The notes beneath the pieces were generated by a model. It saw only the letters and a program-made list of their open reading frames with translations. It searched no databases and was not told where the DNA came from. 64,000 nt of DNA. It comes from Actinomadura rudentiformis (lineage in GTDB: Bacteria; Actinomycetota; Actinomycetes; Streptosporangiales; Streptosporangiaceae). Positions 33,936 to 42,591 of the stretch are shown here, piece after piece (position 1 is the stretch's first letter; each line of letters begins with the position of its first letter). The position numbers were made by a program, and so were the translations under genes. The stretch spans positions 496,001 through 560,000 of the forward strand of contig NZ_WBMT01000001.1 of the NCBI RefSeq assembly GCF_008923185.1, written 5' to 3'.

Positions 33936-35753
33936 TCAGAGGCGGCCGGCCTCGCGTGCCGCCGTCTCGGTGGCGTCGAGCTTGCGTTCCACGAGGTCGA
34001 GGCCGCGATCCCAGAAGCCGGGGTCGGCCAGGTCGATGCCGACGATCTCGCCCAGTTCCTGCGGGCTGCGCGACCCGCCCGCGCGGAGCAGTTCGAGGTA
34101 CCTCGGCACGAACGCCTTCCCCTCCGACTCGTACCGCCCATATATCGCAAGCGCGAGCAACTGCCCGTAGGCGTAGGCGTAAACGTATCCGGGCGTGGCG
34201 ATGAAGTGAGGCACGTACGACCACCACGTCCGGTAGCCGTCGGTGACCTCGACCGCGTCGCCGAGCATCTCCTCCTGCGACGCCGCCCACAGCTCGCCGA
34301 AGTGCTCGACCGACAGCTCGCCCTCCTCACGCCGGTACGTGTGCACGAGGTGTTCGAAGCGGTTCAGCGCGACCTGGCGGAAGACCGTCATGATCGAGCC
34401 CTCGACCGATTCCGCCAGCAACGCGAGCCGCGACTCCGGCGTGGGCGCGCGTTCCAGCAGGCGCCCGAAGACCAGTGTCTCGCCGAAGACCGAGGCGGTC
34501 TCGGCCAGCGTCAGCGGCGTCGCCATGTGGAAGATGCCCTGCTCCGCGCCCAGCGCCGCGTGGACGCCGTGCCCGAGCTCGTGCGCGAGCGTGAGCACGT
34601 CGCGGCGCATGTGCGTGTAGTTGAGGAGCACGTAGGGATGGACGCGCGGCGTGCCGTAGGAGCAGAACGCACCGCCGCGCTTGCCGGGCCGGACGGGTGC
34701 GTCGATCCAGCGCTCGTCGTGGAAACGCCTGACGATGGCGCCGAGCTCGGGCGAGAAGTCCGCGTAGGTGTCGTTCACGAGGTCACGGGCCTCGCGCCAC
34801 GGCACCCGCTCCTCGTCCCGTGTGATCGCGGCCATGCGGTCGTAGTCGGCGAGCCTGCCGAGTCCGAGCAGCCGCGCCTTGAGCCGGTACCAGCGGCGCG
34901 GGAGTTCGTAGCGGCCGCGGACGGCTTCGAGCAGCGCCCGCACCGACTCGTCGGTCGCCTCGTTCGCGAGGTTGCGGGAGGCGAGCCAGTGCGGGTACGA
35001 GCGCAGGCGGTCGTCGGTCGCCTTGTCGGCGAGCAGCATGTTGAACGCGTAGGCGCGGGTGCGCAGACCGGGCTGGAGCGCGGCGCTCACCCGTTCGGCC
35101 GTGTCGCGGCGGATGTCGCGATCGGGCGAGTGGAGGCGCGCGAGCGCGGTCTCGAGTGCGGCCGGCCCCTCCGCCAGCTCGACCTGGATCGCCGACCGCT
35201 GCTCCTCGAACAGCCGCACCCACGCGGTGCGCCCCGACACCGCCTTCTCGGTGAGGATCTTCTCCGCCGTCTCGTCCAGCAGATGCGGCCGGTGGCGCCG
35301 CGCGGTGACGAGATGGTGGCGAACGAAGCCGAGCCCGTCGGCGGCCAGCAGCTCCTCGGCCTTCGTGTCGGGCAGCGCCGCCCATTCGAGCTGGAAGAAC
35401 ACCAGTGCCGTCTCGATGCCGGTGCGCTTCTCCTCGACGCGTTGCAGCAGCGCGCCGCGTGCGGGATCGGCGGTGTCGATCGAGAACGAGAGGTGCGCGT
35501 ACGTTCCGGCACGCGTGACGAGTTCCTTGATCTCGCCAAGCTCCGTGGCGGCGCCGGCCAGCCCCGGCCCGTCCAGCTCGCCGACCTTGCCGGCGTGCTG
35601 GGCTGCGAACGCGTCGGCGCGGCGCCGGGCCTGCTCGAGCAGGGCCTCGACCGCGGACGCCGGGTCGCCGGCGTCCGCTATCAGATGGCCGAGGTCCCAG
35701 GAGACCTCAGCGAGCTCGGGATCATTCGGGCCATGAGGATCATGAACGGTCAT
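33936..35753 (-). CDS. pepF: oligoendopeptidase F-type M3 metallopeptidase
   Basis: 605 residues from the ATG at 35753 (GAGGAA upstream). The zinc site HELGHGVH (HExxH form, about residues 387-394) with the downstream Glu helix (TASVFGETLVFGRLLE) is characteristic of M3B peptidases. Other family blocks are clear: YAHLSFSIDTADPAR, GGAFCSYGTPRVHPYVLLNY. No signal peptide is present, so it acts in the cytoplasm on short peptides. It is 12 bp downstream of the M28 gene and 28 bp upstream of the phosphodiesterase gene. Confidence 0.93.
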   Translation of the reverse strand: MTVHDPHGPNDPELAEVSWDLGHLIADAGDPASAVEALLEQARRRADAFAAQHAGKVGELDGPGLAGAATELGEIKELVTRAGTYAHLSFSIDTADPARGALLQRVEEKRTGIETALVFFQLEWAALPDTKAEELLAADGLGFVRHHLVTARRHRPHLLDETAEKILTEKAVSGRTAWVRLFEEQRSAIQVELAEGPAALETALARLHSPDRDIRRDTAERVSAALQPGLRTRAYAFNMLLADKATDDRLRSYPHWLASRNLANEATDESVRALLEAVRGRYELPRRWYRLKARLLGLGRLADYDRMAAITRDEERVPWREARDLVNDTYADFSPELGAIVRRFHDERWIDAPVRPGKRGGAFCSYGTPRVHPYVLLNYTHMRRDVLTLAHELGHGVHAALGAEQGIFHMATPLTLAETASVFGETLVFGRLLERAPTPESRLALLAESVEGSIMTVFRQVALNRFEHLVHTYRREEGELSVEHFGELWAASQEEMLGDAVEVTDGYRTWWSYVPHFIATPGYVYAYAYGQLLALAIYGRYESEGKAFVPRYLELLRAGGSRSPQELGEIVGIDLADPGFWDRGLDLVERKLDATETAAREAGRL

Positions 35754-35765
35754 GGTTCCTCGACG

Positions 35766-37205
35766 TCAGCTCGCGAGCCGCGGGAAGGCGACGGGGCTGC
35801 GCAGGCCCTGCCGGTCGACGGCGCGCAGGCCGAACTGGACGTTGTCCTTGGCCAGATCGATGGTGGCCGTGGTGACGTCGCCGACGTCGATGCGGTGGGT
35901 CCAGTCCGCCGCCGTGGTCTCCCGCCAGACGACCTCGTATCCGGCGAGACCGGGGTCGGTGCCGCGGTCCCAGGTGAGCGTGGTGCTGTTGGTCAGGAGC
36001 GCCGAGACGATCTGCACGTTCTTGGGGGTGCCGGGGCCCTGGGCCAGCGACCACAGGGCGGCGCCGTTCACCTTGGCGACGCGCGCCATGTAGTCGAAGT
36101 CGACGAACTGCACCAGGTCACCGAACTGGACGCCGTTCTCGACGCGGACGTCCTGGTGTTCGTGGTCGTAGTTCTCCCGGGGCTCGGTGAATCTCGCCGC
36201 CGGAAAGCCCTGCCGCAGGAACGAGATGTGGTCACTGCCGCGCAGGTAGCGGTCGCGACGCCAGATCACCCGCACTCTCATGCCGGTCTGCTCGTTCTGC
36301 GCGACGCTCTGGACGAACCGCGCGAGCTGGCGCGACGGCCCGTCGTTCTCGCCGCCGATCGACTGCCGGATCGACGCCTCGGCCGGCGTCTCGGTGGTCG
36401 GCACGCCCTCCACGAACAGCCGCACCGTGTGGGGATCGGGCCGCGTGCCGTCCCAGGCCCGGCTCGCCCCGACGATGTCGTTGCTGACCATGCCCTGCAC
36501 GTCCGCGCCGGACTCCTTCATCCGCGCGGCCATGTGGGCGGAGCCGTAGAGGCCCTGTTCCTCACCTGAGACCGCGGCGAAGACCAGGGTGCCCCGCGTG
36601 CGGCGCGTCGCGAACAGGCGGGCGAGCTCCATCACGACGGCCACCCCCGACGCGTCGTCATCGGCGCCGGGCGCGTCGCTGGTGGCGTTCATGACGTCGG
36701 TGACCCGGGAGTCGAGATGCCCGGTGATCACGTACACCCGTTCGGGTGAGGCGTCACCGCGCAGCGTGGCGATGACATTGGTGATGGTGGTCGGCGCCGG
36801 TATCCGCGGCGAGACGGGCTGGACGAACGACTGTTTCTGCACGGTCATGCGGCCGCCCGAGGCCGCGGCGAACTCCTGCATCCGCGCGTACACCCACTCG
36901 GTGGCCGCGCCGATGCCGCGCACGGGATCGTCCTGGCTGGACAAGGTGTGCCTGGTGCCGAAGTCGACCAGCCGCTTGACGGTGGCGCTGATCCGGTTGC
37001 GGTCCACCTCCCGCAGCAGGTCCCGCAGGTCCTTGCCGGGCCGCTGGGGGGTGATGGGCCGGCCGGGCCCGGGAGCGGGTGCCTGGCCGGCATCCGCGGA
37101 CGCCTGGTCCGCGAGGAGGGGAGCCGAGGCCGCGGTGACGGCGGTGGCGGAAAGGAACGCACGGCGGCTGGAGCCTGCGCGCCCGCGAGCGTCACGTTTC
37201 TCCAT
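35766..37205 (-). CDS. Tat-exported M28-family aminopeptidase with a C-terminal fibronectin-like domain
   Basis: 479 residues from the ATG at 37205. A twin-arginine signal (SSRRAFLSATA, cleavage near ASA-D) opens it. The M28 zinc sites are visible: His-Asp in ITGHLDSRVTD, the bridging Asp in GADDDASGV and the Glu pair in VSGEEQGLYGS. The last 110 residues (NSTTLTWDRGTDPGLAGYEVVWR) look like a fibronectin type III fold, as in some secreted actinomycete M28 enzymes. It removes N-terminal residues from peptides outside the cell and heads the operon with pepF, which could finish the imported fragments. Confidence 0.93.
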   Translation of the reverse strand: MEKRDARGRAGSSRRAFLSATAVTAASAPLLADQASADAGQAPAPGPGRPITPQRPGKDLRDLLREVDRNRISATVKRLVDFGTRHTLSSQDDPVRGIGAATEWVYARMQEFAAASGGRMTVQKQSFVQPVSPRIPAPTTITNVIATLRGDASPERVYVITGHLDSRVTDVMNATSDAPGADDDASGVAVVMELARLFATRRTRGTLVFAAVSGEEQGLYGSAHMAARMKESGADVQGMVSNDIVGASRAWDGTRPDPHTVRLFVEGVPTTETPAEASIRQSIGGENDGPSRQLARFVQSVAQNEQTGMRVRVIWRRDRYLRGSDHISFLRQGFPAARFTEPRENYDHEHQDVRVENGVQFGDLVQFVDFDYMARVAKVNGAALWSLAQGPGTPKNVQIVSALLTNSTTLTWDRGTDPGLAGYEVVWRETTAADWTHRIDVGDVTTATIDLAKDNVQFGLRAVDRQGLRSPVAFPRLAS

Positions 37206-37297
37206 GAACCGAACTAATACGACATTCAGTCACAAGTCCACCACCAGATCCCGCGCTCCCCAGCGCTGACCGGATCCGGGCGGCCCGTCGCGGGCGT

Positions 37298-37417
37298 TCA
37301 CACCACCCAGGAGACTCCGGCGCGAGCGGTCGCCAGACCGGCGTCGCGGTAGATCCGGCGGGGGGATCCTCCTCGGAATGGGAACCGTCGGGAGTCCACC
37401 TGCGATAGCGGGATCAT
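37298..37417 (-). CDS. possible 39-residue ORF
   Basis: ATG at 37417 follows GAAGGGAAGG, a strong ribosome binding site, and the frame reads MIPLSQVDSRRFPF to a stop at 37298. The peptide is basic and resembles nothing I know. It is the only candidate gene in the gap 37206-37705; the rest of that gap holds an 27-bp repeat pair and the promoter of the LuxR gene. It may be a leader peptide or chance. Confidence 0.25.
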   Translation of the reverse strand: MIPLSQVDSRRFPFRGGSPRRIYRDAGLATARAGVSWVV

Positions 37418-37483
37418 GAGCCTTCCCTTCTGAATTGCCATTTCGAGGCTATCGGCGAAGGCCGCGCCGGCGGAACGGTAAGA

Positions 37484-37541
37484 AAGGCTTAGGCGGAAGG
37501 GTCCAGAAACAGGCAAGGCTCACGCGGAAGGGTCCAGAAAC
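37484..37541 (+). repeat. 27-bp direct repeat pair
   Basis: Two copies of AAGGCTNANGCGGAAGGGTCCAGAAAC-like sequence (37484-37510 and 37515-37541), 31 bp apart with two mismatches; the last 18 bases are identical. They lie about 165 bp upstream of the LuxR-type gene. Function unknown. Confidence 0.6.
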
Positions 37542-37705
37542 GCACTGCCCAGGCGAACGGGACGACAGGTCCAATGCGTGCGAGACCCGCACGATCGACC
37601 ATATCTTTGCACGTCACCAGGTTAATTTCGGCCCATCTTGAACATACACTCATCATCCGATGGCCGGGTGCCGGAATATGCGTCATAATGATCACGGAGT
37701 GGAAC

Positions 37706-38191
37706 GTGGGCGAAAACCTCTTGCCACTTACGAACGACGACGGCGGAGATCGGGAAACCGCCGAGATGCTGATCATTCGAATGTCGGCCCGCGCGCTCAT
37801 CCGGGAGGCGGCCGGTCATGTGCGAAGCCTCAACAGCGTCATGGAGAGACTGGAGCGCCTCGTCGGCCCCGACGCCGAGCCGGAGGTCACGGTGCCGTTC
37901 CAGCGCCCGGGCGGCTGCGAGCACGAGCATGAGCACGAGCACGAAGCCGCGGTGGCGGCGCGCTCGGAAGCGGTCGGCAAGCTCACCGTGCGGGAGAGGG
38001 ACGTGCTGGACCTGCTCGTCCAGGGCCTCTCGAACCGGCTCATCGCGCGCGCTCTCCGCATCTCCGAACCCACCGTGAAGAACCACCTCCACGCCATCTT
38101 CCTCAAGCTGGAGGTCGCCGACCGCACCCAGGCGATCGCGAAGGTCCTCGGCACCGCCCCGCCGGAGGGCGTGCGCAGAATGAGCGGATGA
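37706..38191 (+). CDS. LuxR-type DNA-binding protein with a His-Glu repeat
   Basis: 161 residues from the GTG at 37706, with GGAG six bases upstream (ATG at 37688 is an alternative). The N-terminal part is short and helical (SARALIREAAGHVRSLNSVMERLERL), with no receiver domain. A (HE)n stretch follows (CEHEHEHEHE), encoded by a 6-bp repeat; it could bind metal ions such as nickel or zinc. The C-terminal LuxR helix-turn-helix is clear (LTVRERDVLDLLVQGLSN, EPTVKNHLHAIFLKLEV). It is an orphan regulator; the target is unknown. It is convergent with the XRE gene. Confidence 0.8.
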   Translation: MGENLLPLTNDDGGDRETAEMLIIRMSARALIREAAGHVRSLNSVMERLERLVGPDAEPEVTVPFQRPGGCEHEHEHEHEAAVAARSEAVGKLTVRERDVLDLLVQGLSNRLIARALRISEPTVKNHLHAIFLKLEVADRTQAIAKVLGTAPPEGVRRMSG

Positions 38192-38224
38192 CCCCGTCCC
38201 GGCGCTGGGCGCCGCCGGAGGAAC

Positions 38225-39070
38225 TCACCCGGTTCCGGCGAGGTCCTCCATGGCTTCACGGATCATGGCGCGGCTCGCCGGCGGGGGCAGGGCGACCTTC
38301 TCGAGAAGGCGCCAGGTGCCGGTGAGGTCGCCATAGGCGAGGTCGATGCCCAGCGCCCCGTGGACCGTCGACACCCGGTCGTCGAGATGGGGGAACTCCA
38401 TCACGTCGAACGCGCCCTCCAACCCGGCGTGCGCGCCGACGCTCATCGGGATGACGCGCACGGTCGCCCGGGCGTCCTCGGACAGCGTGATCAGGTGGGC
38501 GAGCTGGTCCCGCATGACCTCCGGCCGCGGTGCCGGCCGCGTGATCGCGGTCTCGTCCAGGATCACGTCGAGGACCCGCCGCCGCCCGCCGGGCCGGTGC
38601 CGCTGCCGGTTGTCCAGCAGGTCCCACTCGCGGTCCACGTCCACGCCGGGGACCTGGTATTCGAGGCACATCCGCGCGTACGCCTCGGTCCGGACCAGCT
38701 CGGGCAGCACGAGGATGCCGTAGGTGTGGATGACCGGCGACTCGGACTCCAGCGTGAGCAGGTCGCGGACCAGCGCCTTGATCCGCCCGGCGTGCCCGGC
38801 GAGCCAGGGCGGCCCGGCCTGGCGGGTCGCCAGGTCGAGGAGCACGGTCCGGATGCGGTGCTGGGGCACCTCGTACCGATCCAGGGTGAGCCGCACCTGG
38901 TCGGGGGTGACCTGCTCGAATCCGGTCTCGAGCCGGATGAGCCAGGTGACCTCGCAGCCCACCACCTCGGCCGCCTCGTCATAGGAGAGCCGGAGCGCCT
39001 CCCGGATCTGCCGGAAGTGGCGCCCCAGCCTGCGCGCGTTGATGTTCGGGGCTCGGTAGTCGACCGCCAT
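38225..39070 (-). CDS. XRE-family regulator with DUF5753 domain
   Basis: 281 residues from the ATG at 39070, with GGAGGT five bases upstream. The N-terminal helix-turn-helix (GRHFRQIREALRLSYDEAAEVVGCEVTWLIRLETG) is followed by the long DUF5753 region (LESESPVIHTYGILVLPELVRTEAYAR, RRVLDVILDETAI, HLITLSEDARATVRVIPMS). Such genes are very common in actinomycetes and usually sit beside a small DUF397 gene; none is present here, because the convergent LuxR gene follows within 34 bp. It is probably a DNA-binding regulator linked to development or secondary metabolism. Confidence 0.9.
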   Translation of the reverse strand: MAVDYRAPNINARRLGRHFRQIREALRLSYDEAAEVVGCEVTWLIRLETGFEQVTPDQVRLTLDRYEVPQHRIRTVLLDLATRQAGPPWLAGHAGRIKALVRDLLTLESESPVIHTYGILVLPELVRTEAYARMCLEYQVPGVDVDREWDLLDNRQRHRPGGRRRVLDVILDETAITRPAPRPEVMRDQLAHLITLSEDARATVRVIPMSVGAHAGLEGAFDVMEFPHLDDRVSTVHGALGIDLAYGDLTGTWRLLEKVALPPPASRAMIREAMEDLAGTG

Positions 39071-39140
39071 GACGGACCTCCACCGCCAGTGTCGGTCACG
39101 CTGAGCGAGCCCGTCCCGCGAATCCGTGAAGAGGGACCCG

Positions 39141-39989
39141 CTATCCAGGATGGATCTCGCCTCCGGCCGGGACGAGGTTCTGGCCGGTGTAGTACGACGA
39201 CAGCTTGTTGCTGGCGAAGAAGACGTAGGAGGGCGCGATCTCGTCGGGCTGGGCCGGCCGTCCCATGGGCGCCTGCTCACCGAAGCCCTCCACCCGGTCC
39301 GCCTCGAACGTGGCCGGGATGAGCGGCGTCCAGACCGGGCCCGGCGACACGCAGTTGACCCGGATGCCGCGTTCCAGCAGGGACTGCGCCATCGACTGGC
39401 CGAAGGTCATGGCCGCGGCCTTGCTCGCCGAGTAGTCGATGAGGGTCTTGTTGCCGCGCAGCCCGTTGATCGACCCGGTGATGACGATCGACCCGTCGTC
39501 GGGCAGGTGGTCCAGCGCGGCCTGCACGGTCCAGAAGAGGCTGTACACGTTGACGCGGAACGTCCGGTCGAGGTCACCGGTGTCGATCTCCCGCACGTCC
39601 TTGACGGGTTCCTGGGTCCCGTGGTGGAGGACGAGCACGTCGAGGCCGCCCAGTTCCCGGGCCGTTCGCGTGACGACGTCCCGGCAGTGCCCCTCGTCGG
39701 CCATGTCCCCGCCGAGCGTGAGGCACCGGCGCCCCTCGGCCTCGACCAGGCCGGCCGTGTGCCGGGCGTCGGCGTCCTCTTCCAGGTAGGTGATCGCCAC
39801 GTCGGCCCCCTCCTTGGCGAACGCCGCCGCGACCGCCCGGCCGATCCCCGAATCACCGCCGGTGATCAGGGCTCGTCGGCCCGCGAGGAGCCCGCGCCCT
39901 TCGTAGCCGCGCATCTCGTCGTGCGGCTCCGGCTCCATCGCGCCGGTCTCGCCCGGATACCGCTGGCTCTGGCCGGGAGGCCCACCCAT
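39141..39989 (-). CDS. SDR-family oxidoreductase, general-stress (YdaD/YhxC-like) type
   Basis: 282 residues from the ATG at 39989, which has AGAGGGGG five bases upstream. A hydrophilic tail of about 30 residues precedes the Rossmann motif ALITGGDSGIGRAV. The catalytic site reads SIVITGSINGLRG...YSASKAAAM (Ser, Tyr-x-x-x-Lys) and the C-terminal part SPGPVWTPLIPATF, as in Bacillus general-stress dehydrogenases. Cofactor preference is not clear. A sigma-B-type promoter lies 39 bp upstream, in line with a stress role. Confidence 0.92.
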   Translation of the reverse strand: MGGPPGQSQRYPGETGAMEPEPHDEMRGYEGRGLLAGRRALITGGDSGIGRAVAAAFAKEGADVAITYLEEDADARHTAGLVEAEGRRCLTLGGDMADEGHCRDVVTRTARELGGLDVLVLHHGTQEPVKDVREIDTGDLDRTFRVNVYSLFWTVQAALDHLPDDGSIVITGSINGLRGNKTLIDYSASKAAAMTFGQSMAQSLLERGIRVNCVSPGPVWTPLIPATFEADRVEGFGEQAPMGRPAQPDEIAPSYVFFASNKLSSYYTGQNLVPAGGEIHPG

Positions 39990-40027
39990 GACATCCCCCT
40001 CTGGTCGCTGCAGGTTCCGCAGTCGCC

Positions 40028-40051
40028 CTACCCCGATCACGGTCGTCAAAC
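40028..40051 (-). promoter_or_regulatory. sigma-B-type promoter of the SDR gene
   Basis: On the minus strand GTTT (40051-40048), 14 bp, GGGTAG (40033-40028); the -10 box ends 38 bp before the SDR start codon. It fits the consensus GTTT-N14-16-GGGTA. The opposite gene at 40136 has a GGGTAG (40095-40100) but no matching -35 box. Confidence 0.6.
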
Positions 40052-40135
40052 GTGTTGTCACGCACCATTTGCCCTGCATAAGGGCCAGATGGCCGGGTAG
40101 GCGAAGAGAATCCACAAGCGAAAGGGATGATGATC

Positions 40136-40327
40136 ATGCCTAATCCCCAGCAACCGGAGATGCGGCGGTCGGAACAGACGGCGGTGACCGAGGAGGGCGT
40201 TCCCGAGGCCACCGATCCGAAGAAGACGGGCGGCAAGGGCCACGCCCACGGCACCGACAAGGGCGACAAGGGCGGCGGCGAGGGCGGAGGCGTCCCGCCT
40301 GATCAGCAGCCCCCGCATCCGGCGTAG
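40136..40327 (+). CDS. small hydrophilic protein
   Basis: 63 residues from the ATG at 40136 (AAAGGG nine bases upstream; ATG codons at 40127 and 40130 are alternatives). The chain is fully hydrophilic: a polar start (MPNPQQPEMRRSEQTAV), then a Gly-Lys-Asp stretch (KKTGGKGHAHGTDKGDKGGG) and a proline-rich end. No fold is expected, so it is probably disordered, as are many stress-related hydrophilins. It lies back-to-back with the stress SDR and five bases before the YbdK-like gene. Confidence 0.55.
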   Translation: MPNPQQPEMRRSEQTAVTEEGVPEATDPKKTGGKGHAHGTDKGDKGGGEGGGVPPDQQPPHPA

Positions 40328-40331
40328 CCGA

Positions 40332-41492
40332 GTGACCGAGGTGAGCGCGGTCCGGGCCGGTGACGCAGGCCTGGGCGCCCCGCCGACCTTCGGCGTGGAG
40401 GAGGAGTTCCTCCTCGTCGATCCGGAGAGCCGTGAGCCGAGGCTCCGCGCTTCGGAGGTCCTCGGAAGGGCCGGCGACCACCCGTCCCAGGGCGCGGGAG
40501 CCGCGTTCCACGCGGAGCTCCTCGGTACGCAAGTGGAGGCCGCGACCGGCGTCTGCACGGGGTGGTCCGGGCTGCGCGGTCAGCTGCGCGAAGGGCGGGA
40601 GCGACTGGCCGAGGCGGCACGGGCCGAAGGGCTCCTGCTCGTCTCCGCGGGGACACCCGTGCTGGCGGGGCCCGCCTCCGCACTCACCTCGGGTGGCGAC
40701 GCGCCGGGTGAACGGTTCGAGCGGATCCGGCGGCTGTACGAGGGAGTGGTCGCGGACTACCAGGCGTGCGGATGCCACGTGCACGTCGGAGTCCCGGACC
40801 GCGAGGCGGCGGTGGCCGTGGTCAACCACCTTCGGCCGTGGCTGCCCACGCTGCTCGCATTGTCGGCCAACTCCCCCTTCGACCACGGCCGTGACTCCGG
40901 CTACGCCAGCTGGCGGATGGTGGAGCAGTCCCGTTTCCCCGGCTCCGGAGTCCCGCCGAGGTTCACCTCGGCGGCGGACCATGACCGCCAGGTGGACCGG
41001 CTCGTCGAGTGCGGCGTGCTGGTGGACAGGTCGATGACGTTCTGGCTGGCGCGCCCGTCGCCGCATTTGCCGACCGTGGAGGTGCGGGCCGCCGACGCCG
41101 TCGCCACCCTCACCGAGGCGGCGCTGCAGGCGGCGCTGACGCGGGCGCTGGTGGATGTCGCGCTGGCCGAGTCGGCGGCCGGACGTGAAGCGCCGGAGGT
41201 GGACGCCCAGGTATGCGCCGCCGCTGTGTGGAGCGCGGCGCGCTACGGGATGGACGGCCCGGCCGTGCATCCGTTCGACGGGCGCCGGGTGCCCGCGCGA
41301 GCCCTTCTCGATGAACTGATCACGGTGGCGCGACCGGCGCTGGAGAAAGCGGGAGACCTGAACGACGTGTCAGCGGCACTGGCCCGGCTGGACCGGGAGG
41401 GCGGCGGCGCGCACAGGCAACGGCTGGCGGCCCGTGCCGGGCTCCCGGCGGTCGTGGACATGCTGGCGCGCCGGACGACGGAGGACCGATGA
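40332..41492 (+). CDS. YbdK-type carboxylate-amine ligase (glutamate-cysteine ligase 2 family)
   Basis: 386 residues. The family's nucleotide- and metal-binding sites are plain: FGVEEEFLLVDP at the N-terminus (residues about 20-31), ELLGTQVEAATG, CGCHVHVGVPD and, near the C-terminus, SRFPGSGVPPRF and LPTVEVRAADA. These enzymes link an amino group to a glutamate-type carboxylate with ATP; E. coli YbdK has weak glutamate-cysteine ligase activity, and the true substrate is often unknown. It heads a four-gene run whose members overlap or nearly touch, so it probably makes an amide in a small-molecule pathway. Confidence 0.9.
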   Translation: MTEVSAVRAGDAGLGAPPTFGVEEEFLLVDPESREPRLRASEVLGRAGDHPSQGAGAAFHAELLGTQVEAATGVCTGWSGLRGQLREGRERLAEAARAEGLLLVSAGTPVLAGPASALTSGGDAPGERFERIRRLYEGVVADYQACGCHVHVGVPDREAAVAVVNHLRPWLPTLLALSANSPFDHGRDSGYASWRMVEQSRFPGSGVPPRFTSAADHDRQVDRLVECGVLVDRSMTFWLARPSPHLPTVEVRAADAVATLTEAALQAALTRALVDVALAESAAGREAPEVDAQVCAAAVWSAARYGMDGPAVHPFDGRRVPARALLDELITVARPALEKAGDLNDVSAALARLDREGGGAHRQRLAARAGLPAVVDMLARRTTEDR

Positions 41493-42586
41493 CCACTCGC
41501 CCGATGGTGAAAGCCCCTCCCCAGCAGGCAGGCGGCGCGGCGCCGAGAACAGAGGCGCCGCCCTTGCCGGAGCCTCGCGGCCCGCTATCGGAGACGCTGC
41601 TCGCGGCGCTGCGGGAAGGTCCGCGGAGTCCCCGGGCCGAGTCGGCGCTGCCGGCCACGGCGGCCGGCTCCGACCCTCTGGGGGAAGACCTTCAGCTCGC
41701 GCTGTACGCCTGTTACGAGCTGCACTACCGAGGGTTCGCGGGCGTGGCCCCCGAGTGGGAGTGGGAGCCGTCGCTCCTCAGGTTGCGCGCGTCCATGGAA
41801 CGCGAGTTCCTGATGTCGTTGCGCGAACGGGTGCCCGGCGGTGACGACGTCTCCGGCGTCATCGAGGAACTGCTGGTGGAGCCCGTGGACGCGGACGGCG
41901 TGAGCCACCATCTGCGGGACGCCGGGGAGCGGTGGCAACTGCGGGAGTACATCGCGCACCGTTCGATCTACCACCTCAAGGAGGCGGATCCCCACGCCTG
42001 GCTGATCCCACGCCTCGACGGCCGGGCCAAGGCCGCCCTGGTCGCGGTGGAGTTCGACGAGTTCGGCGGCGGACGGGCGGAACGCATGCACTCGCGGTTG
42101 TTCGCCGACCTGATGGAGGAACTGCACCTCGACCCGGCCTACGGCGCCTACCTGGATGTGGTCCCGGCGGTGATGCTCGCGACGGTCAACATGATGTCGA
42201 TGTTCGGCCTGCACCGGGCGTCGCGCGGAGCCATGGTCGGCCATTTCGCGGCCGCCGAGATCACCACCGCGCCCAGCGCTCAGCGGTTGGCGCGCGCGCT
42301 GGAACGGCTGGATGTGGGCCCGCGGGGTCTCCGCTTCTTCACCGAGCACATCGAGGCGGACGCCGTACACGAGCAGGTGCTGCGCCGGGAGGTGATCGGC
42401 GGCCTGCTGGAGTCCGAGCCGGAGCTCGCCTCCGACATCGTGCTGGGGGTCCAGGCCACCGGCCTCCTGGAGGACCGGCTCGGCGATCACCTGCTCGGCT
42501 GCTGGCGTTCGGCTCCGGCACGCTCCTCGCTGCGGCGTCCCCTGCGGGACGCCGGGCGCCCCCACCTTGATCACGGAGGTCGTTGA
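41489..42586 (+). CDS. iron-containing redox enzyme of the haem-oxygenase-like fold
   Basis: 365 residues; the ATG at 41489 overlaps the ligase stop (ATGA). After a disordered Pro/Ala tail of about 65 residues comes an all-helical domain with the ligand-type motifs of the non-haem di-iron oxidase (HDO) group: YIAHRSIYHLKEADPHAW, AVEFDEFGGGRAERMHSRLF and, near the end, HIEADAVHEQV. HDO enzymes (UndA, SznF, BesC are known examples) do unusual oxidative cleavage, hydroxylation or desaturation chemistry. Here the substrate may be the amide made by the YbdK-like ligase. Confidence 0.8.
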   Translation: MTTRPMVKAPPQQAGGAAPRTEAPPLPEPRGPLSETLLAALREGPRSPRAESALPATAAGSDPLGEDLQLALYACYELHYRGFAGVAPEWEWEPSLLRLRASMEREFLMSLRERVPGGDDVSGVIEELLVEPVDADGVSHHLRDAGERWQLREYIAHRSIYHLKEADPHAWLIPRLDGRAKAALVAVEFDEFGGGRAERMHSRLFADLMEELHLDPAYGAYLDVVPAVMLATVNMMSMFGLHRASRGAMVGHFAAAEITTAPSAQRLARALERLDVGPRGLRFFTEHIEADAVHEQVLRREVIGGLLESEPELASDIVLGVQATGLLEDRLGDHLLGCWRSAPARSSLRRPLRDAGRPHLDHGGR

Positions 42587-42591
42587 GCCCG

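Noticed and set aside
40332..41492. Calling the YbdK-like gene an ergothioneine EgtA or a true glutamate-cysteine ligase
   Set aside because: No other ergothioneine or mycothiol gene is near and the neighbours suggest a different product.
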